Of a stretch of 64,000 nt of DNA, positions 44,102 through 53,026 are shown in pieces. The stretch spans positions 496,001 through 560,000 of the forward strand of contig NZ_CP034570.1 of the NCBI RefSeq assembly GCF_003970695.1, given 5' to 3'. This stretch comes from Maribacter sp. MJ134. Its GTDB lineage: Bacteria; Bacteroidota; Bacteroidia; Flavobacteriales; Flavobacteriaceae. The notes beneath the pieces are model-generated. The model saw only the letters and a list, made by a program, of their open reading frames with translations. It was not told the DNA's origin and did not search any database. Every line of letters starts with the position of its first letter. Position 1 is the stretch's first letter. Both the position numbers and the translations under genes were made by a program.

Positions 44102-45943
44102 ATGGCTGAAGAAAAAACACAAGCTGAGGTAGTAGAAACTGCTGAAGTTGCACAAGAAAAAGCGGTGGAGACACCAAAACAAGATCCACAAGAATTTTTA
44201 GAAAACTTTAATTGGGAGAAATACGAGCAAGGAATTGAGCGTGTTGAAGATTCCAAATTAAAGGAGTTCGAAGAATTGGTAGCTGAGAACTTTGTAGATA
44301 CTGCCGATGAGGAAGTAGTTACAGGAACGGTAGTATACATTACGGATAGGGAGGCAATCATTGATATTAACGCAAAGTCCGAAGGTGTTATCTCCTTGAA
44401 CGAGTTCCGTTACAATCCAGATTTAAAAGTAGGTGATAAGGTAGAGGTGCTTATTGACATCCGTGAGGATAAAAGCGGTCAATTGGTACTTTCGCACAGA
44501 AAGGCACGTACGATTATGGCTTGGGACCGTGTAAATGCGGCGCACGATAAAGAAGAAATTGTTAGTGGATTTGTAAAATGCAGAACTAAAGGTGGAATGA
44601 TCGTTGATGTTTTTGGAATCGAGGCGTTCTTGCCAGGTTCTCAAATAGACGTGAAGCCTATCCGCGATTACGACCAGTATGTAAATAAAACAATGGAATT
44701 CAAGGTGGTGAAAATCAACCATGAGTTCAAAAACGTTGTTGTTTCCCATAAAGCGCTTATCGAAGCGGATATTGAGGAGCAGAAAAAAGAAATCATCAGT
44801 CAACTAGAAAAAGGACAAGTACTGGAAGGTGTTGTTAAAAACATTACTTCTTACGGTGTGTTCATTGATCTTGGTGGTGTTGACGGTCTCGTACATATTA
44901 CAGACCTTTCTTGGAGCAGAATCAATCACCCGAACGAGGTGGTAGAGCTAGATCAAAAATTGAACGTTGTAATCCTTGATTTTGATGAAAACAAGTCTAG
45001 AATTCAATTAGGTCTTAAGCAATTAGAGAAGCATCCTTGGGAAGCGCTAAGTGATGAAATCAAGATTGGTGACAAAGTAAAAGGTAAAGTAGTTGTAATA
45101 GCGGATTACGGCGCGTTTATTGAAGTTGTTGAAGGTGTTGAAGGATTAATACACGTTTCTGAAATGTCATGGTCTACACATTTACGTTCCGCACAGGACT
45201 TTGTAAAAGTAGGTGATGAGGTAGAAGCTGTAGTACTTACTTTGGATCGTGAAGATCGCAAGATGTCCTTAGGTATCAAACAATTGACGCCAGACCCATG
45301 GACGGATATTACGACTAAATATCCTGTAGGTTCTAAACACAAAGGTATCGTTAGAAACTTTACCAACTTTGGAGTGTTCGTAGAATTAGAAGAAGGAATA
45401 GATGGTCTAATTTACATATCTGACCTTTCTTGGACCAAGAAAATCAAACATCCATCAGAATTTACCAATGTTGGTGACACCTTGGAAGTTGAAGTATTGG
45501 AGTTAGATGTAGAAGGACGCAAGTTAAGTCTTGGTCATAAGCAGACGACCGAGAATCCTTGGGACAAGTATGAGACGGAATTCGCTTTAGATACGGTTCA
45601 CAAGGCAGCGATTACCGAAATTGTTGACAAGGGAGCTACCATTGAGTTCAATGATGATATTACGGCATTTGTACCACAACGTCATTTAGAAAAAGAAGAT
45701 GGTAAGAAACTTGGCAAGGGAGAGGAAGCTGAATTTAAGATCATTGAGTTTAACAAAGATTTCAAGAGAGTTGTTGCTAGTCATACAGCAATCTTCAGAG
45801 AGGAAGAGAAACGTAATGTAAAAGCGGCCGTTAAGAGACAAGCTGCTGCTGCAGATGAGGCTAAACCCACATTGGGAGATGCTAATGATGCATTACAAGC
45901 GTTAAAAGATAAGATGGAGGCTGATTCTAAGAAAAAGAAATAA
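44102..45943 (+). CDS. rpsA: 30S ribosomal protein S1
   Basis: 613 residues. After an acidic, alanine/glutamate-rich N-terminal extension (about 1-70) there are six S1 RNA-binding repeats; the clearest units contain ITSYGVFIDLGGVDGLVHI, IADYGAFIEVVEGVEGLIHV and FTNFGVFVELEEGIDGLIYI. S1 brings mRNA to the 30S subunit. In Bacteroidota, S1 matters because genes lack strong Shine-Dalgarno sequences, as is seen throughout this window. Its promoter and structured leader lie upstream, a terminator downstream. Confidence 0.97.
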   Translation: MAEEKTQAEVVETAEVAQEKAVETPKQDPQEFLENFNWEKYEQGIERVEDSKLKEFEELVAENFVDTADEEVVTGTVVYITDREAIIDINAKSEGVISLNEFRYNPDLKVGDKVEVLIDIREDKSGQLVLSHRKARTIMAWDRVNAAHDKEEIVSGFVKCRTKGGMIVDVFGIEAFLPGSQIDVKPIRDYDQYVNKTMEFKVVKINHEFKNVVVSHKALIEADIEEQKKEIISQLEKGQVLEGVVKNITSYGVFIDLGGVDGLVHITDLSWSRINHPNEVVELDQKLNVVILDFDENKSRIQLGLKQLEKHPWEALSDEIKIGDKVKGKVVVIADYGAFIEVVEGVEGLIHVSEMSWSTHLRSAQDFVKVGDEVEAVVLTLDREDRKMSLGIKQLTPDPWTDITTKYPVGSKHKGIVRNFTNFGVFVELEEGIDGLIYISDLSWTKKIKHPSEFTNVGDTLEVEVLELDVEGRKLSLGHKQTTENPWDKYETEFALDTVHKAAITEIVDKGATIEFNDDITAFVPQRHLEKEDGKKLGKGEEAEFKIIEFNKDFKRVVASHTAIFREEEKRNVKAAVKRQAAAADEAKPTLGDANDALQALKDKMEADSKKKK

Positions 45944-45973
45944 GCACTGTAATTTTAACTTTATAATAGTACC

Positions 45974-46006
45974 AAAAGCCTCAATGAATTCATTGAGGCT
46001 TTTTCT
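45974..46006 (+). terminator. rpsA terminator
   Basis: AAAAGCCTCAATG-AATT-CATTGAGGCTTTT, a 13-bp perfect stem with a 4-base loop, followed by further T. Starts 30 bases after the rpsA stop. Confidence 0.93.
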
Positions 46007-46043
46007 TTAGGGGTAAGGTAAAAGATTATTTAATAGAATTGTC

Positions 46044-46051
46044 TATTTTTG
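46044..46051 (+). promoter_or_regulatory. -7 promoter element for pyrR
   Basis: TATTTTTG, exact match to TAnnTTTG, 26 bases before the chosen pyrR start at 46078. No TTG occurs at the ideal -33 spacing. Confidence 0.45.
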
Positions 46052-46077
46052 TTTTTAGCAAAGTTTTGCGGTCATCT

Positions 46078-46617
46078 ATGAGTCAAAAAGTACTACTTTC
46101 CTCAAAAGAAATAAACATCATTCTTCATCGTTTGGCTTGCCAACTTCTTGAAAACCATTTAGATTTTGAAAATACAGCGCTCATTGGCATACAGCCAAGG
46201 GGTATTTTTGTTGCCAATAGATTATGTAAAATATTAAAAGAGGAATATGGGGTAAAACATATTAATCTTGGGTTTTTGGACACGACGTTCTTTCGTGACG
46301 ATTTTAGAAGGGGTGATAAAACACTTGAGGCTACTAAAACCAAAATCAATTTTCTAGTTGAAGATAAAAAAGTGGTTTTAATTGATGATGTGCTCTATAC
46401 AGGAAGAAGCATAAATGCCGCGCTTACGGCGCTACAATCTTTTGGTAGACCGTCTGAAGTTGAACTTCTAACCCTTATAGATAGGAGGTTTAGTCGTCAT
46501 TTGCCCATACAGCCCAACTATAGGGGAAGACAGGTAGATGCTATAGATGATGAAAAAGTAAAAGTAATGTGGAAGGAGAATGACGGTAAGGATGTAATTT
46601 ATTTGATGAATAGGTAA
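46078..46617 (+). CDS. pyrR: Bifunctional pyr operon regulator / uracil phosphoribosyltransferase PyrR
   Basis: 179 residues from the ATG at 46078; a longer frame would place the start inside the promoter element. The PRPP-binding motif is VVLIDDVLYTGRSINAAL near 98-115; IGIQPRGIFVANRL near 40 and LIDRRFSRHLPIQPNYRGRQ near 140 are typical of PyrR. In Gram-positives PyrR binds pyr leader RNA; here it precedes pyrB by 1 base. I see no antiterminator structure between them, so regulation here may act elsewhere or the enzyme role may dominate. Confidence 0.93.
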   Translation: MSQKVLLSSKEINIILHRLACQLLENHLDFENTALIGIQPRGIFVANRLCKILKEEYGVKHINLGFLDTTFFRDDFRRGDKTLEATKTKINFLVEDKKVVLIDDVLYTGRSINAALTALQSFGRPSEVELLTLIDRRFSRHLPIQPNYRGRQVDAIDDEKVKVMWKENDGKDVIYLMNR

Positions 46618-46618
46618 G

Positions 46619-47548
46619 ATGAGCGAACTGAGTGTAAATCACTTGTTGGGTATAAAATATTTGAATGAGTCGGATATTCAACTCATTTTTGAAACTGCTG
46701 ACCATTTTAAGGAAGTAATTAACCGATCCATAAAAAAAGTACCCTCGCTTAGGGATATTACAATTGCCAATATATTTTTCGAAAACAGTACGCGGACAAA
46801 ACTATCGTTTGAATTGGCAGAAAAGAGACTTTCAGCCGATGTGTTGAATTTTTCGGCTAGCCAGTCTTCCGTTAAAAAAGGAGAAACCTTAATAGATACG
46901 GTCAATAATATTTTATCCATGAAGGTTGATATGGTGGTAATGCGCCATCCGAATCCTGGAGCGGGTATTTTCCTTTCGAAGCACGTAAAGGCCGCGATTA
47001 TCAACGCAGGAGATGGTGCTCATGAACATCCTACACAGGCATTGTTAGATTCTTATTCGATTAGGGAAAGACTAGGCGATGTGGCGAACAAGAATGTTGT
47101 TATAGTGGGGGATATTCTGCATTCTCGCGTGGCCTTATCCAATATTTTCGCATTAAAATTGCAAGGTGCAAATGTAAAAGTGTGCGGTCCTAAAACACTG
47201 CTTCCCAAATATATAGAATCTCTCGGTGTAAGCGTTGAGACCAATTTGAGAAAGGCGTTAGAATGGTGCGATGTTGCCAATATGCTGCGCATACAGAACG
47301 AACGTTTAGATATTAGCTATTTCCCAACCACAAGGGAATACACACAACAATTTGGAGTAAATAAAGAGCTTCTGGATAGTTTGGACAAAGAGATTGTAAT
47401 TATGCACCCAGGCCCCATAAACAGAGGTGTAGAAATTACAAGTGATGTGGCGGACTCCAACCAATCCATAATACTAAACCAAGTAGAGAACGGTGTTGCT
47501 ATACGTATGGCGGTAATCTATTTATTAGCTTCCAAAATAAAACAATAG
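46619..47548 (+). CDS. pyrB: Aspartate carbamoyltransferase catalytic subunit
   Basis: 309 residues. Carbamoyl phosphate motif FFENSTRTKLSFELAEKRL near 50-68 (STRT), MRHPNPGAG near 105, HEHPTQALLDSYSI near 132-145 and the C-terminal aspartate-binding MHPGPINRGVEI. It makes N-carbamoyl-aspartate in pyrimidine synthesis. No pyrI gene follows, so it is probably an unregulated trimer controlled through PyrR. It is adjacent to pyrR with one base between them. Confidence 0.97.
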   Translation: MSELSVNHLLGIKYLNESDIQLIFETADHFKEVINRSIKKVPSLRDITIANIFFENSTRTKLSFELAEKRLSADVLNFSASQSSVKKGETLIDTVNNILSMKVDMVVMRHPNPGAGIFLSKHVKAAIINAGDGAHEHPTQALLDSYSIRERLGDVANKNVVIVGDILHSRVALSNIFALKLQGANVKVCGPKTLLPKYIESLGVSVETNLRKALEWCDVANMLRIQNERLDISYFPTTREYTQQFGVNKELLDSLDKEIVIMHPGPINRGVEITSDVADSNQSIILNQVENGVAIRMAVIYLLASKIKQ

Positions 47549-47552
47549 ACCT

Positions 47553-47885
47553 ATGATTTTTGATAAAGAGGGGAATACGTCAATCGTCTATCAGGAAAAG
47601 ATTTCTATAGCCGCGTTTTTGGAAAACTTAGAAAGGGAATATAAAAAGGTTGCGAATGATAATTTGGTTTTGAACCTTTTCTCTTTTGAGAAACTTACAA
47701 CGGGAGATGTGCTAGAGTTTCTACAATTTTCTAAGAAGCATAAGCAAAATGGCAAATCCTTTGTCATAGTAACGGACAAGGTATCTTATGATGATGTTCC
47801 TGAAGAAATCATAGTAACCCCTACCATCCAAGAGGCTAAGGATATTATTGAAATGGAAGAAATCGAAAGAGAGTTGGGCCTGTGA
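47553..47885 (+). CDS. Small STAS-like protein coupled to rnz
   Basis: 110 residues, cytoplasmic, with alternating strands and helices (LVLNLFSFEKLTTGDVLEFLQF, SFVIVTDKVSYDDVPEEIIVTPT, then IQEAKDIIEMEEIERELG). The pattern of a core strand LVLNL, a helix, and VIVTDKV resembles a STAS-like fold, as in anti-sigma-factor antagonists, but the phosphorylatable serine position is not obvious. Its stop overlaps the rnz start by 3 bases. It also follows pyrB by 4 bases. The role is unknown. Confidence 0.7.
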   Translation: MIFDKEGNTSIVYQEKISIAAFLENLEREYKKVANDNLVLNLFSFEKLTTGDVLEFLQFSKKHKQNGKSFVIVTDKVSYDDVPEEIIVTPTIQEAKDIIEMEEIERELGL

Positions 47886-48787
47886 AATTAACAATATTAG
47901 GTTGTTATGCCGCTACTCCAAGAACACTAACGAATCCTACGGCTCAAGTTCTTGAAATTAAGAATCATATGTTCTTGATAGATTGTGGTGAAGGAACCCA
48001 AGTGCAACTGCGCAAACACAAAATAAAATTTTCTAGAATTAACCACATTTTTATTTCGCATCTCCATGGAGACCACTTTTTTGGTCTTCCCGGACTTATT
48101 TCTACTTTTCGTCTTTTGGGCAGGGACAAAGAAATGCATATTTACGGTCCCAAAGGTATAAAGGAAGCGATTACACTCTTATTAAAATTAGGAGATTCTT
48201 GGACCAACTATCACTTGTACTTTCATGAACTTACTTCCAACGAAAGTGAATTAATCTATGAAGATGAGAAGGTAAGTGTTAGGACCATACCACTGGAACA
48301 CCGCATCTACACCAACGGTTACCTTTTCAAGGAAAAGTTGGGGGAGCGCAAATTGGATATTGCTGCGGCAGAGAAATACGGTATAGATAAAGCATATTAT
48401 AGGAATATTAAATTGGGTAAGGATGGGGTTTCCAATACTGGAGAAGTGGTGCCCAACAATAAAATCTCTACGGACCCTCAGAAACCTAAATCATATGCCT
48501 TCTGCAGTGATACGGTTTATAAGCCGACCATTGTTCCGCTTATAGAGAATGTAGATGTGTTGTATCATGAAGCTACATTTTTAGATTCCGAATCGGCCTT
48601 AGCAGTTAAAACAAAACATTCCACGGCAAAGGAGGCGGCAACCATTGCGCAATCGGCAGAGGTAAAAACACTTATTTTAGGACATTATTCTACAAGATAT
48701 AAGAGTATCTCTCTATTCAAAGAGGAAGCGCAAACCCTATTTCCTTATGTGGAACTTGCAGAAGACGGGAAGACTTTTCAATTTTAA
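47882..48787 (+). CDS. rnz: Ribonuclease Z
   Basis: 301 residues from a GTG start at 47882 that overlaps the preceding stop. The metallo-beta-lactamase zinc motif SHLHGDHFFGLPGL is at about 59-72, with further ligands in FCSDTVY and LILGHYSTRYK. It trims the 3' trailer of tRNA precursors. The sequence begins MKLTILGCYAATPR, the normal start of the family, which supports the GTG. Last gene of the pyrR-pyrB-STAS-rnz run. Confidence 0.96.
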   Translation: MKLTILGCYAATPRTLTNPTAQVLEIKNHMFLIDCGEGTQVQLRKHKIKFSRINHIFISHLHGDHFFGLPGLISTFRLLGRDKEMHIYGPKGIKEAITLLLKLGDSWTNYHLYFHELTSNESELIYEDEKVSVRTIPLEHRIYTNGYLFKEKLGERKLDIAAAEKYGIDKAYYRNIKLGKDGVSNTGEVVPNNKISTDPQKPKSYAFCSDTVYKPTIVPLIENVDVLYHEATFLDSESALAVKTKHSTAKEAATIAQSAEVKTLILGHYSTRYKSISLFKEEAQTLFPYVELAEDGKTFQF

Positions 48788-48894
48788 GTCCAAAGTACTT
48801 TCCTTTCACTAAAATTTTGATAAAAGCAAAATTCCAACTTTAAATTGTCACTTCTTTTCCGCAACTTTGAGTATCTTACTTCTAAAGTGTAAAG

Positions 48895-49542
48895 ATGCAG
48901 AAAGATTTAGGTAGTTATAGAAAATCATACGAAAAGAGCGAATTGTTAGAGGATAGTATTCCCGACAATCCCATGCAGCTTTTTCAAACATGGTTTTATG
49001 AAGTGGAACAGGCAGACGGGTTAGATGAGCCCAACGCTATGACCGTCTCTACCTTAGGGTTAGATGGGTTTCCAAAGAACAGGGTAGTATTACTTAAAAA
49101 GTACAATCACGAGGGTTTTATTTTCTATACCAATTATAATAGTGAAAAAGGTAAGGCTATAGACGCAAACCCTAAGCTGTGCCTGTCTTTCTTTTGGCCC
49201 AATCTAGAAAGACAGATAATCATAAAAGGTAGCGCAGAAAAAATAGCTTTAAATCTATCCGATGGGTACTTTGAATCTAGACCGGATGGAAGTAAGTTGG
49301 GAGCCATAGTATCTGATCAAAGCAGTGTTATTAGCTCAAGGGATATTCTAGAAGAAAAACTAGAGGCCTTGGAATCCGAATACAAAGGAAAAGAAATTAA
49401 AAGACCTGACCACTGGGGCGGTTATATAGTGAAGCCGGTATCTATAGAATTCTGGCAGGGCAGACCTAATAGATTACACGATAGAATACGTTACACGCTT
49501 CAAAAAGATTTTGATTGGAAAATAGAGCGCTTGGCGCCATAA
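48895..49542 (+). CDS. pdxH: Pyridoxamine 5'-phosphate oxidase
   Basis: 215 residues. FMN-binding and PNP-oxidase features: AMTVSTLGLDGFPKNRVVLLK near 44-64, GFIFYTNYNSEKGKAI, FFWPNLERQIIIKG, and the C-terminal EFWQGRPNRLHDRIRY. It forms pyridoxal 5'-phosphate in the salvage and final synthesis step. The following gene, sixA, starts 11 bases after the stop, so pdxH-sixA-ppk1-ppx probably form one transcript. Confidence 0.96.
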   Translation: MQKDLGSYRKSYEKSELLEDSIPDNPMQLFQTWFYEVEQADGLDEPNAMTVSTLGLDGFPKNRVVLLKKYNHEGFIFYTNYNSEKGKAIDANPKLCLSFFWPNLERQIIIKGSAEKIALNLSDGYFESRPDGSKLGAIVSDQSSVISSRDILEEKLEALESEYKGKEIKRPDHWGGYIVKPVSIEFWQGRPNRLHDRIRYTLQKDFDWKIERLAP

Positions 49543-49553
49543 GTATAAAGCAA

Positions 49554-50042
49554 ATGAAGAATCTATTATTAATGCGCCACGGAAAATCCTCTTGGGAACT
49601 AAATGTGAATGATGAAGATAGGGCGTTGCTGCAGAGAGGAATTAACGACAGCAAACGTATCGGTCAAGAATTGGAAACCCAGGAGTTGAACATAGATTTC
49701 GCATTTTCGAGTCCGGCGAACAGGGCTTTACATACCGCAATGATTTGTCTGAGACAGATAAGATTTCCGTTGAATAAATTTCAGGTAGTCCCTGAACTCT
49801 ATGATTTTTCTGGGAATTATGTATTAGATTTTGTAAAAAAGCTGCCAAACGATTTAAACACGGTTTTGCTATTTGGTCATAACCACGCTTTTACACACAT
49901 TACCAATTCATTGGGACATCAACATATTGAAAACGTACCGACCGCAGGATTTGTTCAGCTACAATTTGCAATACAATCTTGGGAGTCGCTTTCCAAAGGA
50001 ACAACGATACGAACCATTTTTCCAAAGCTGTTAAAGAAATGA
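49554..50042 (+). CDS. sixA: SixA-type phosphohistidine phosphatase
   Basis: 162 residues from the ATG at 49554; the longer frame would overlap pdxH. The phosphate-binding histidine motif is LLMRHGKSSWEL at 4-15, the second histidine is in LLFGHNHAFTHITN, and FSSPANRALHTAM carries conserved arginine. SixA removes phosphate from histidine in phosphorelay or PTS proteins. The stop codon overlaps the ppk1 start (ATGA), suggesting translational coupling with polyphosphate metabolism. Confidence 0.9.
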   Translation: MKNLLLMRHGKSSWELNVNDEDRALLQRGINDSKRIGQELETQELNIDFAFSSPANRALHTAMICLRQIRFPLNKFQVVPELYDFSGNYVLDFVKKLPNDLNTVLLFGHNHAFTHITNSLGHQHIENVPTAGFVQLQFAIQSWESLSKGTTIRTIFPKLLKK

Positions 50043-52123
50043 TGAAGAACAAGAACCAATATATTAATAGAGAAATTAGCTGGCTTAGATTTAACGAACG
50101 AGTCCTGCAAGAGAGCGCGGATAAGAACGTACCCTTAATAGAACGTTTACGGTTTGCAGGAATTTTTTCTAATAATCTAGATGAATTTTTTAAGGTGCGT
50201 TATGCCACGGTAAAACGAATTGTAGAGGCAGGTAAAAAAGGCAAAAGCGTTTTAGGAGGCGAGGTTGCCAAAGATTTACTAGAGGAAATAACTAAAATTG
50301 TCATTAAGCAACAGGCAAAAAGTATTGATATCATCCGAGATATCGAAAATGAATTAGAGGAGCAAAATGTTTTCTTGATTACGGAAAAAGAATTATCAAA
50401 TCAACAACAAGAGTTTGTAAAGAAGTATTTCCTTCAAAATGTAAGTCCGCAGCTAACCACCATTATATTAAGCGATTATGCTGAATTCCCAACGCTGAAG
50501 GATACCGCGGCTTATTTGGCCATACGTATGTTACTAAAACCGGATGATAGAACAAGGGAAACTTCCAGTAAGGTTGAAAAAAGGTTTGCCTTAATAGAGA
50601 TTCCCAAAGGAATCGAACGATTTGTTGTGTTACCAAAAGAGGGAGCAAAGGATTACGTAATTATGCTAGACGATGTCATCCGTTTTTGTATGGATAGCAT
50701 ATTTACGATGTTCGATTATAGTGCCATTTCAGCCCACATGATTAAGATTACTAGAGACGCTGAACTGGATATTGATAATGACCTGAGCAAAAGTTTTATC
50801 GAAAAGATATACTCCAGTGTAGAGCATCGAAAAATCAGCGACCCCGTACGTTTTGTGTATGACAAGAAAATAGGAAAGGATACCTTGAAGTTCTTAAAGG
50901 AAAAGATGAACGTTGAGGATACGGATAGCGTTATCCCGGGAGGAAGGTACCATAATAAGAGAGATTACTTAAGTTTTCCAAGTTTAGGTAGGCAAGACTT
51001 GTTATATGATAAAATCACGCCATTACCGGTAAAGGGCTTAAGCTTGGAGGGTAGCTTACTGGAGAAAATAGCCGATAAGGACTATTTGCAGTATACACCC
51101 TATCATACCTTTTCTTATGTACTCAAATTTCTAAGGGAAGCTGCATTGGATCCTAAGGTCAAGACCATTAAGATTACGGTGTACAGATTGGCAAATGATT
51201 CTCAGGTAGCGGCATGTTTGTCAAATGCGGTGAAGAACGGAAAACAGGTTACGCTACAAATAGAGTTACGCGCCAGATTTGATGAGCATGCTAATATTCG
51301 TTACGCGGAAGAACTGCAGGCGGAAGGGGTTAAGTTAATTTTTGGTGTACCGGGACTTAAAGTGCATAGTAAGATTTGTTTAATTGAGCGGGAAGAAGAA
51401 GGGCAGATGAAACGCTATGGTTTTATTAGCACGGGTAATTTTAACGAATCTACGGCTAAAATTTATACCGATTATACCTTATTTACGGCCCACGAGCCCA
51501 TTTTGAAGGAATTGAACAAGGTTTTCGACTTTTTTGAAACAACCTATAAGATTAATAAATATAAGCACCTGATCGTATCGCCTCACTACACTACGAAAGT
51601 GTTTAAGAGTTTGATTGATCAGGAAATTGAAAATGCTAACCAAGGCAAAGAGGCGTTTATAAGAATTAAGATGAACAGCTTCACTTCGTATAGTATGATC
51701 GATAGATTGTACAAGGCAAGTAATGCAGGGGTCAAAATACAGTTAATTGTGCGTGGTATCTGTTGTTTAATTCCGGGTGTTAAAGGAATGAGTGAAAACA
51801 TTGAGGCCATTAGTGTGGTCGATAAATTTCTGGAACATCCGAGAATGTTCATTTTCTGTAATGACGGGGATACTAAAGTCTATATCTCATCAGCAGATTT
51901 TATGACTCGTAACTTAGAGAATAGGGTAGAGGTTGGTTGTCCTATCTATGATGAGGATGTTAAACAGGAATTGATAGATACATTTGACATTTCCTGGAAT
52001 GACAATGTAAAAGCAAGGGTTTTCAATGAAGCTCAGGACAATGCATACCGAAAGGACAATAGGAAAAAAGTACGTTCTCAGTTTGCACTATATGATTATT
52101 ATGTTGAGAAATTAAAAGAGTAA
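50039..52123 (+). CDS. ppk1: Polyphosphate kinase 1
   Basis: 694 residues from the ATG at 50039 (an adjacent ATG at 50042 is equally possible). N-terminal domain with NREISWLRFNERVLQESAD, middle domains, and the phospholipase-D-like catalytic core with the phosphorylated histidine in GLKVHSKICLI (residue 443 from the first ATG) and RARFDEHANIRYAEEL before it. It polymerises ATP gamma-phosphate into polyphosphate. It overlaps sixA and precedes ppx by 3 bases, so synthesis and breakdown genes are transcribed together. Confidence 0.96.
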   Translation: MMKNKNQYINREISWLRFNERVLQESADKNVPLIERLRFAGIFSNNLDEFFKVRYATVKRIVEAGKKGKSVLGGEVAKDLLEEITKIVIKQQAKSIDIIRDIENELEEQNVFLITEKELSNQQQEFVKKYFLQNVSPQLTTIILSDYAEFPTLKDTAAYLAIRMLLKPDDRTRETSSKVEKRFALIEIPKGIERFVVLPKEGAKDYVIMLDDVIRFCMDSIFTMFDYSAISAHMIKITRDAELDIDNDLSKSFIEKIYSSVEHRKISDPVRFVYDKKIGKDTLKFLKEKMNVEDTDSVIPGGRYHNKRDYLSFPSLGRQDLLYDKITPLPVKGLSLEGSLLEKIADKDYLQYTPYHTFSYVLKFLREAALDPKVKTIKITVYRLANDSQVAACLSNAVKNGKQVTLQIELRARFDEHANIRYAEELQAEGVKLIFGVPGLKVHSKICLIEREEEGQMKRYGFISTGNFNESTAKIYTDYTLFTAHEPILKELNKVFDFFETTYKINKYKHLIVSPHYTTKVFKSLIDQEIENANQGKEAFIRIKMNSFTSYSMIDRLYKASNAGVKIQLIVRGICCLIPGVKGMSENIEAISVVDKFLEHPRMFIFCNDGDTKVYISSADFMTRNLENRVEVGCPIYDEDVKQELIDTFDISWNDNVKARVFNEAQDNAYRKDNRKKVRSQFALYDYYVEKLKE

Positions 52124-52126
52124 CTT

Positions 52127-53026
52127 TTGAAAGTAAAAAAGTTTGCGGCTATCGATATTGGATCTAATGCCATACGTCTGTTGACCCATAACGTAATAGA
52201 AGAGCAGGGTAAGAAAACACAGTTCCGTAAAAGTGCCCTTATCAGGGTGCCCGTTCGTTTGGGTGAGGATTCTTTTACCGTAGGAGAAATTTCAGAACAC
52301 AATGTAGCCCGTATGGTAAAGACCATGCTGGCCTTTAAGCTTTTAATGGATGTTGCTGGTGTCCAAAATTATAGGGCATGCGCAACTTCCGCAATGCGAG
52401 AAGCCAATAACGGTAATGAGGTCATCAATCTCATTGCCGAGAAATCGGGCATACAGATAGAGGTCATAGATGGCAAACAAGAAGCAGCAATAATAGCTTC
52501 CACGGATTTAAAGGAAATTATTAAGGAAGACCAATCTTATCTGTATATCGATGTTGGAGGTGGTAGTACTGAGTTTACTTTGTTTACAAAAGGAAAAATA
52601 AAGTTATCCAAGTCGTTTAAGTTAGGTACGGTAAGATTATTAAAGGACTTAGTAAAAGAAAGTACCTGGTTAAGGTTGCAAGAATGGATTCAAGAAAATG
52701 TCAAGGATGCACCAAAGCTATCGATTATAGGTTCTGGGGGAAATATAAATAAATTGCATAAGATGTCCGGTAGAAAGGAGGGAGAACCTTTGTCTTATAT
52801 TTGGCTGAACGCACAGTATCGCTTTTTGGAAAGTTTAAGTTATGACGACCGTGTATCCGAATTGGGATTGAATCCCGATAGAGCGGATGTTATCATACCC
52901 GCAACGCGAATATTTTTATCCGCAGCAAAGTGGAGTGGTGCAAAAAAAATTCATGTACCCAAGATTGGACTATCGGACGGGATTATCAAAAACCTATATT
53001 ATAGTCAAAAAGAAAATAAGGCTTAG
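52127..53026 (+). CDS. ppx: Exopolyphosphatase / guanosine pentaphosphate phosphohydrolase family
   Basis: 299 residues from a TTG at 52127; the first residues KVKKFAAIDIGSNAIRLL are the phosphate-1 motif of the family, so no later start is possible, and no ATG or GTG precedes it in frame after the ppk1 stop. DVGGGSTEFTLF near 143-154 is the second phosphate motif. It is the short two-domain form without the HD domain of E. coli Ppx. It shares TTAG with the convergent miaE stop. Confidence 0.93.
   Translation: MKVKKFAAIDIGSNAIRLLTHNVIEEQGKKTQFRKSALIRVPVRLGEDSFTVGEISEHNVARMVKTMLAFKLLMDVAGVQNYRACATSAMREANNGNEVINLIAEKSGIQIEVIDGKQEAAIIASTDLKEIIKEDQSYLYIDVGGGSTEFTLFTKGKIKLSKSFKLGTVRLLKDLVKESTWLRLQEWIQENVKDAPKLSIIGSGGNINKLHKMSGRKEGEPLSYIWLNAQYRFLESLSYDDRVSELGLNPDRADVIIPATRIFLSAAKWSGAKKIHVPKIGLSDGIIKNLYYSQKENKA

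Noticed and set aside
46618-46618. PyrR attenuator between pyrR and pyrB
   Set aside because: Only one base separates the genes and no terminator/antiterminator pair is visible there or in the short pyrR leader.
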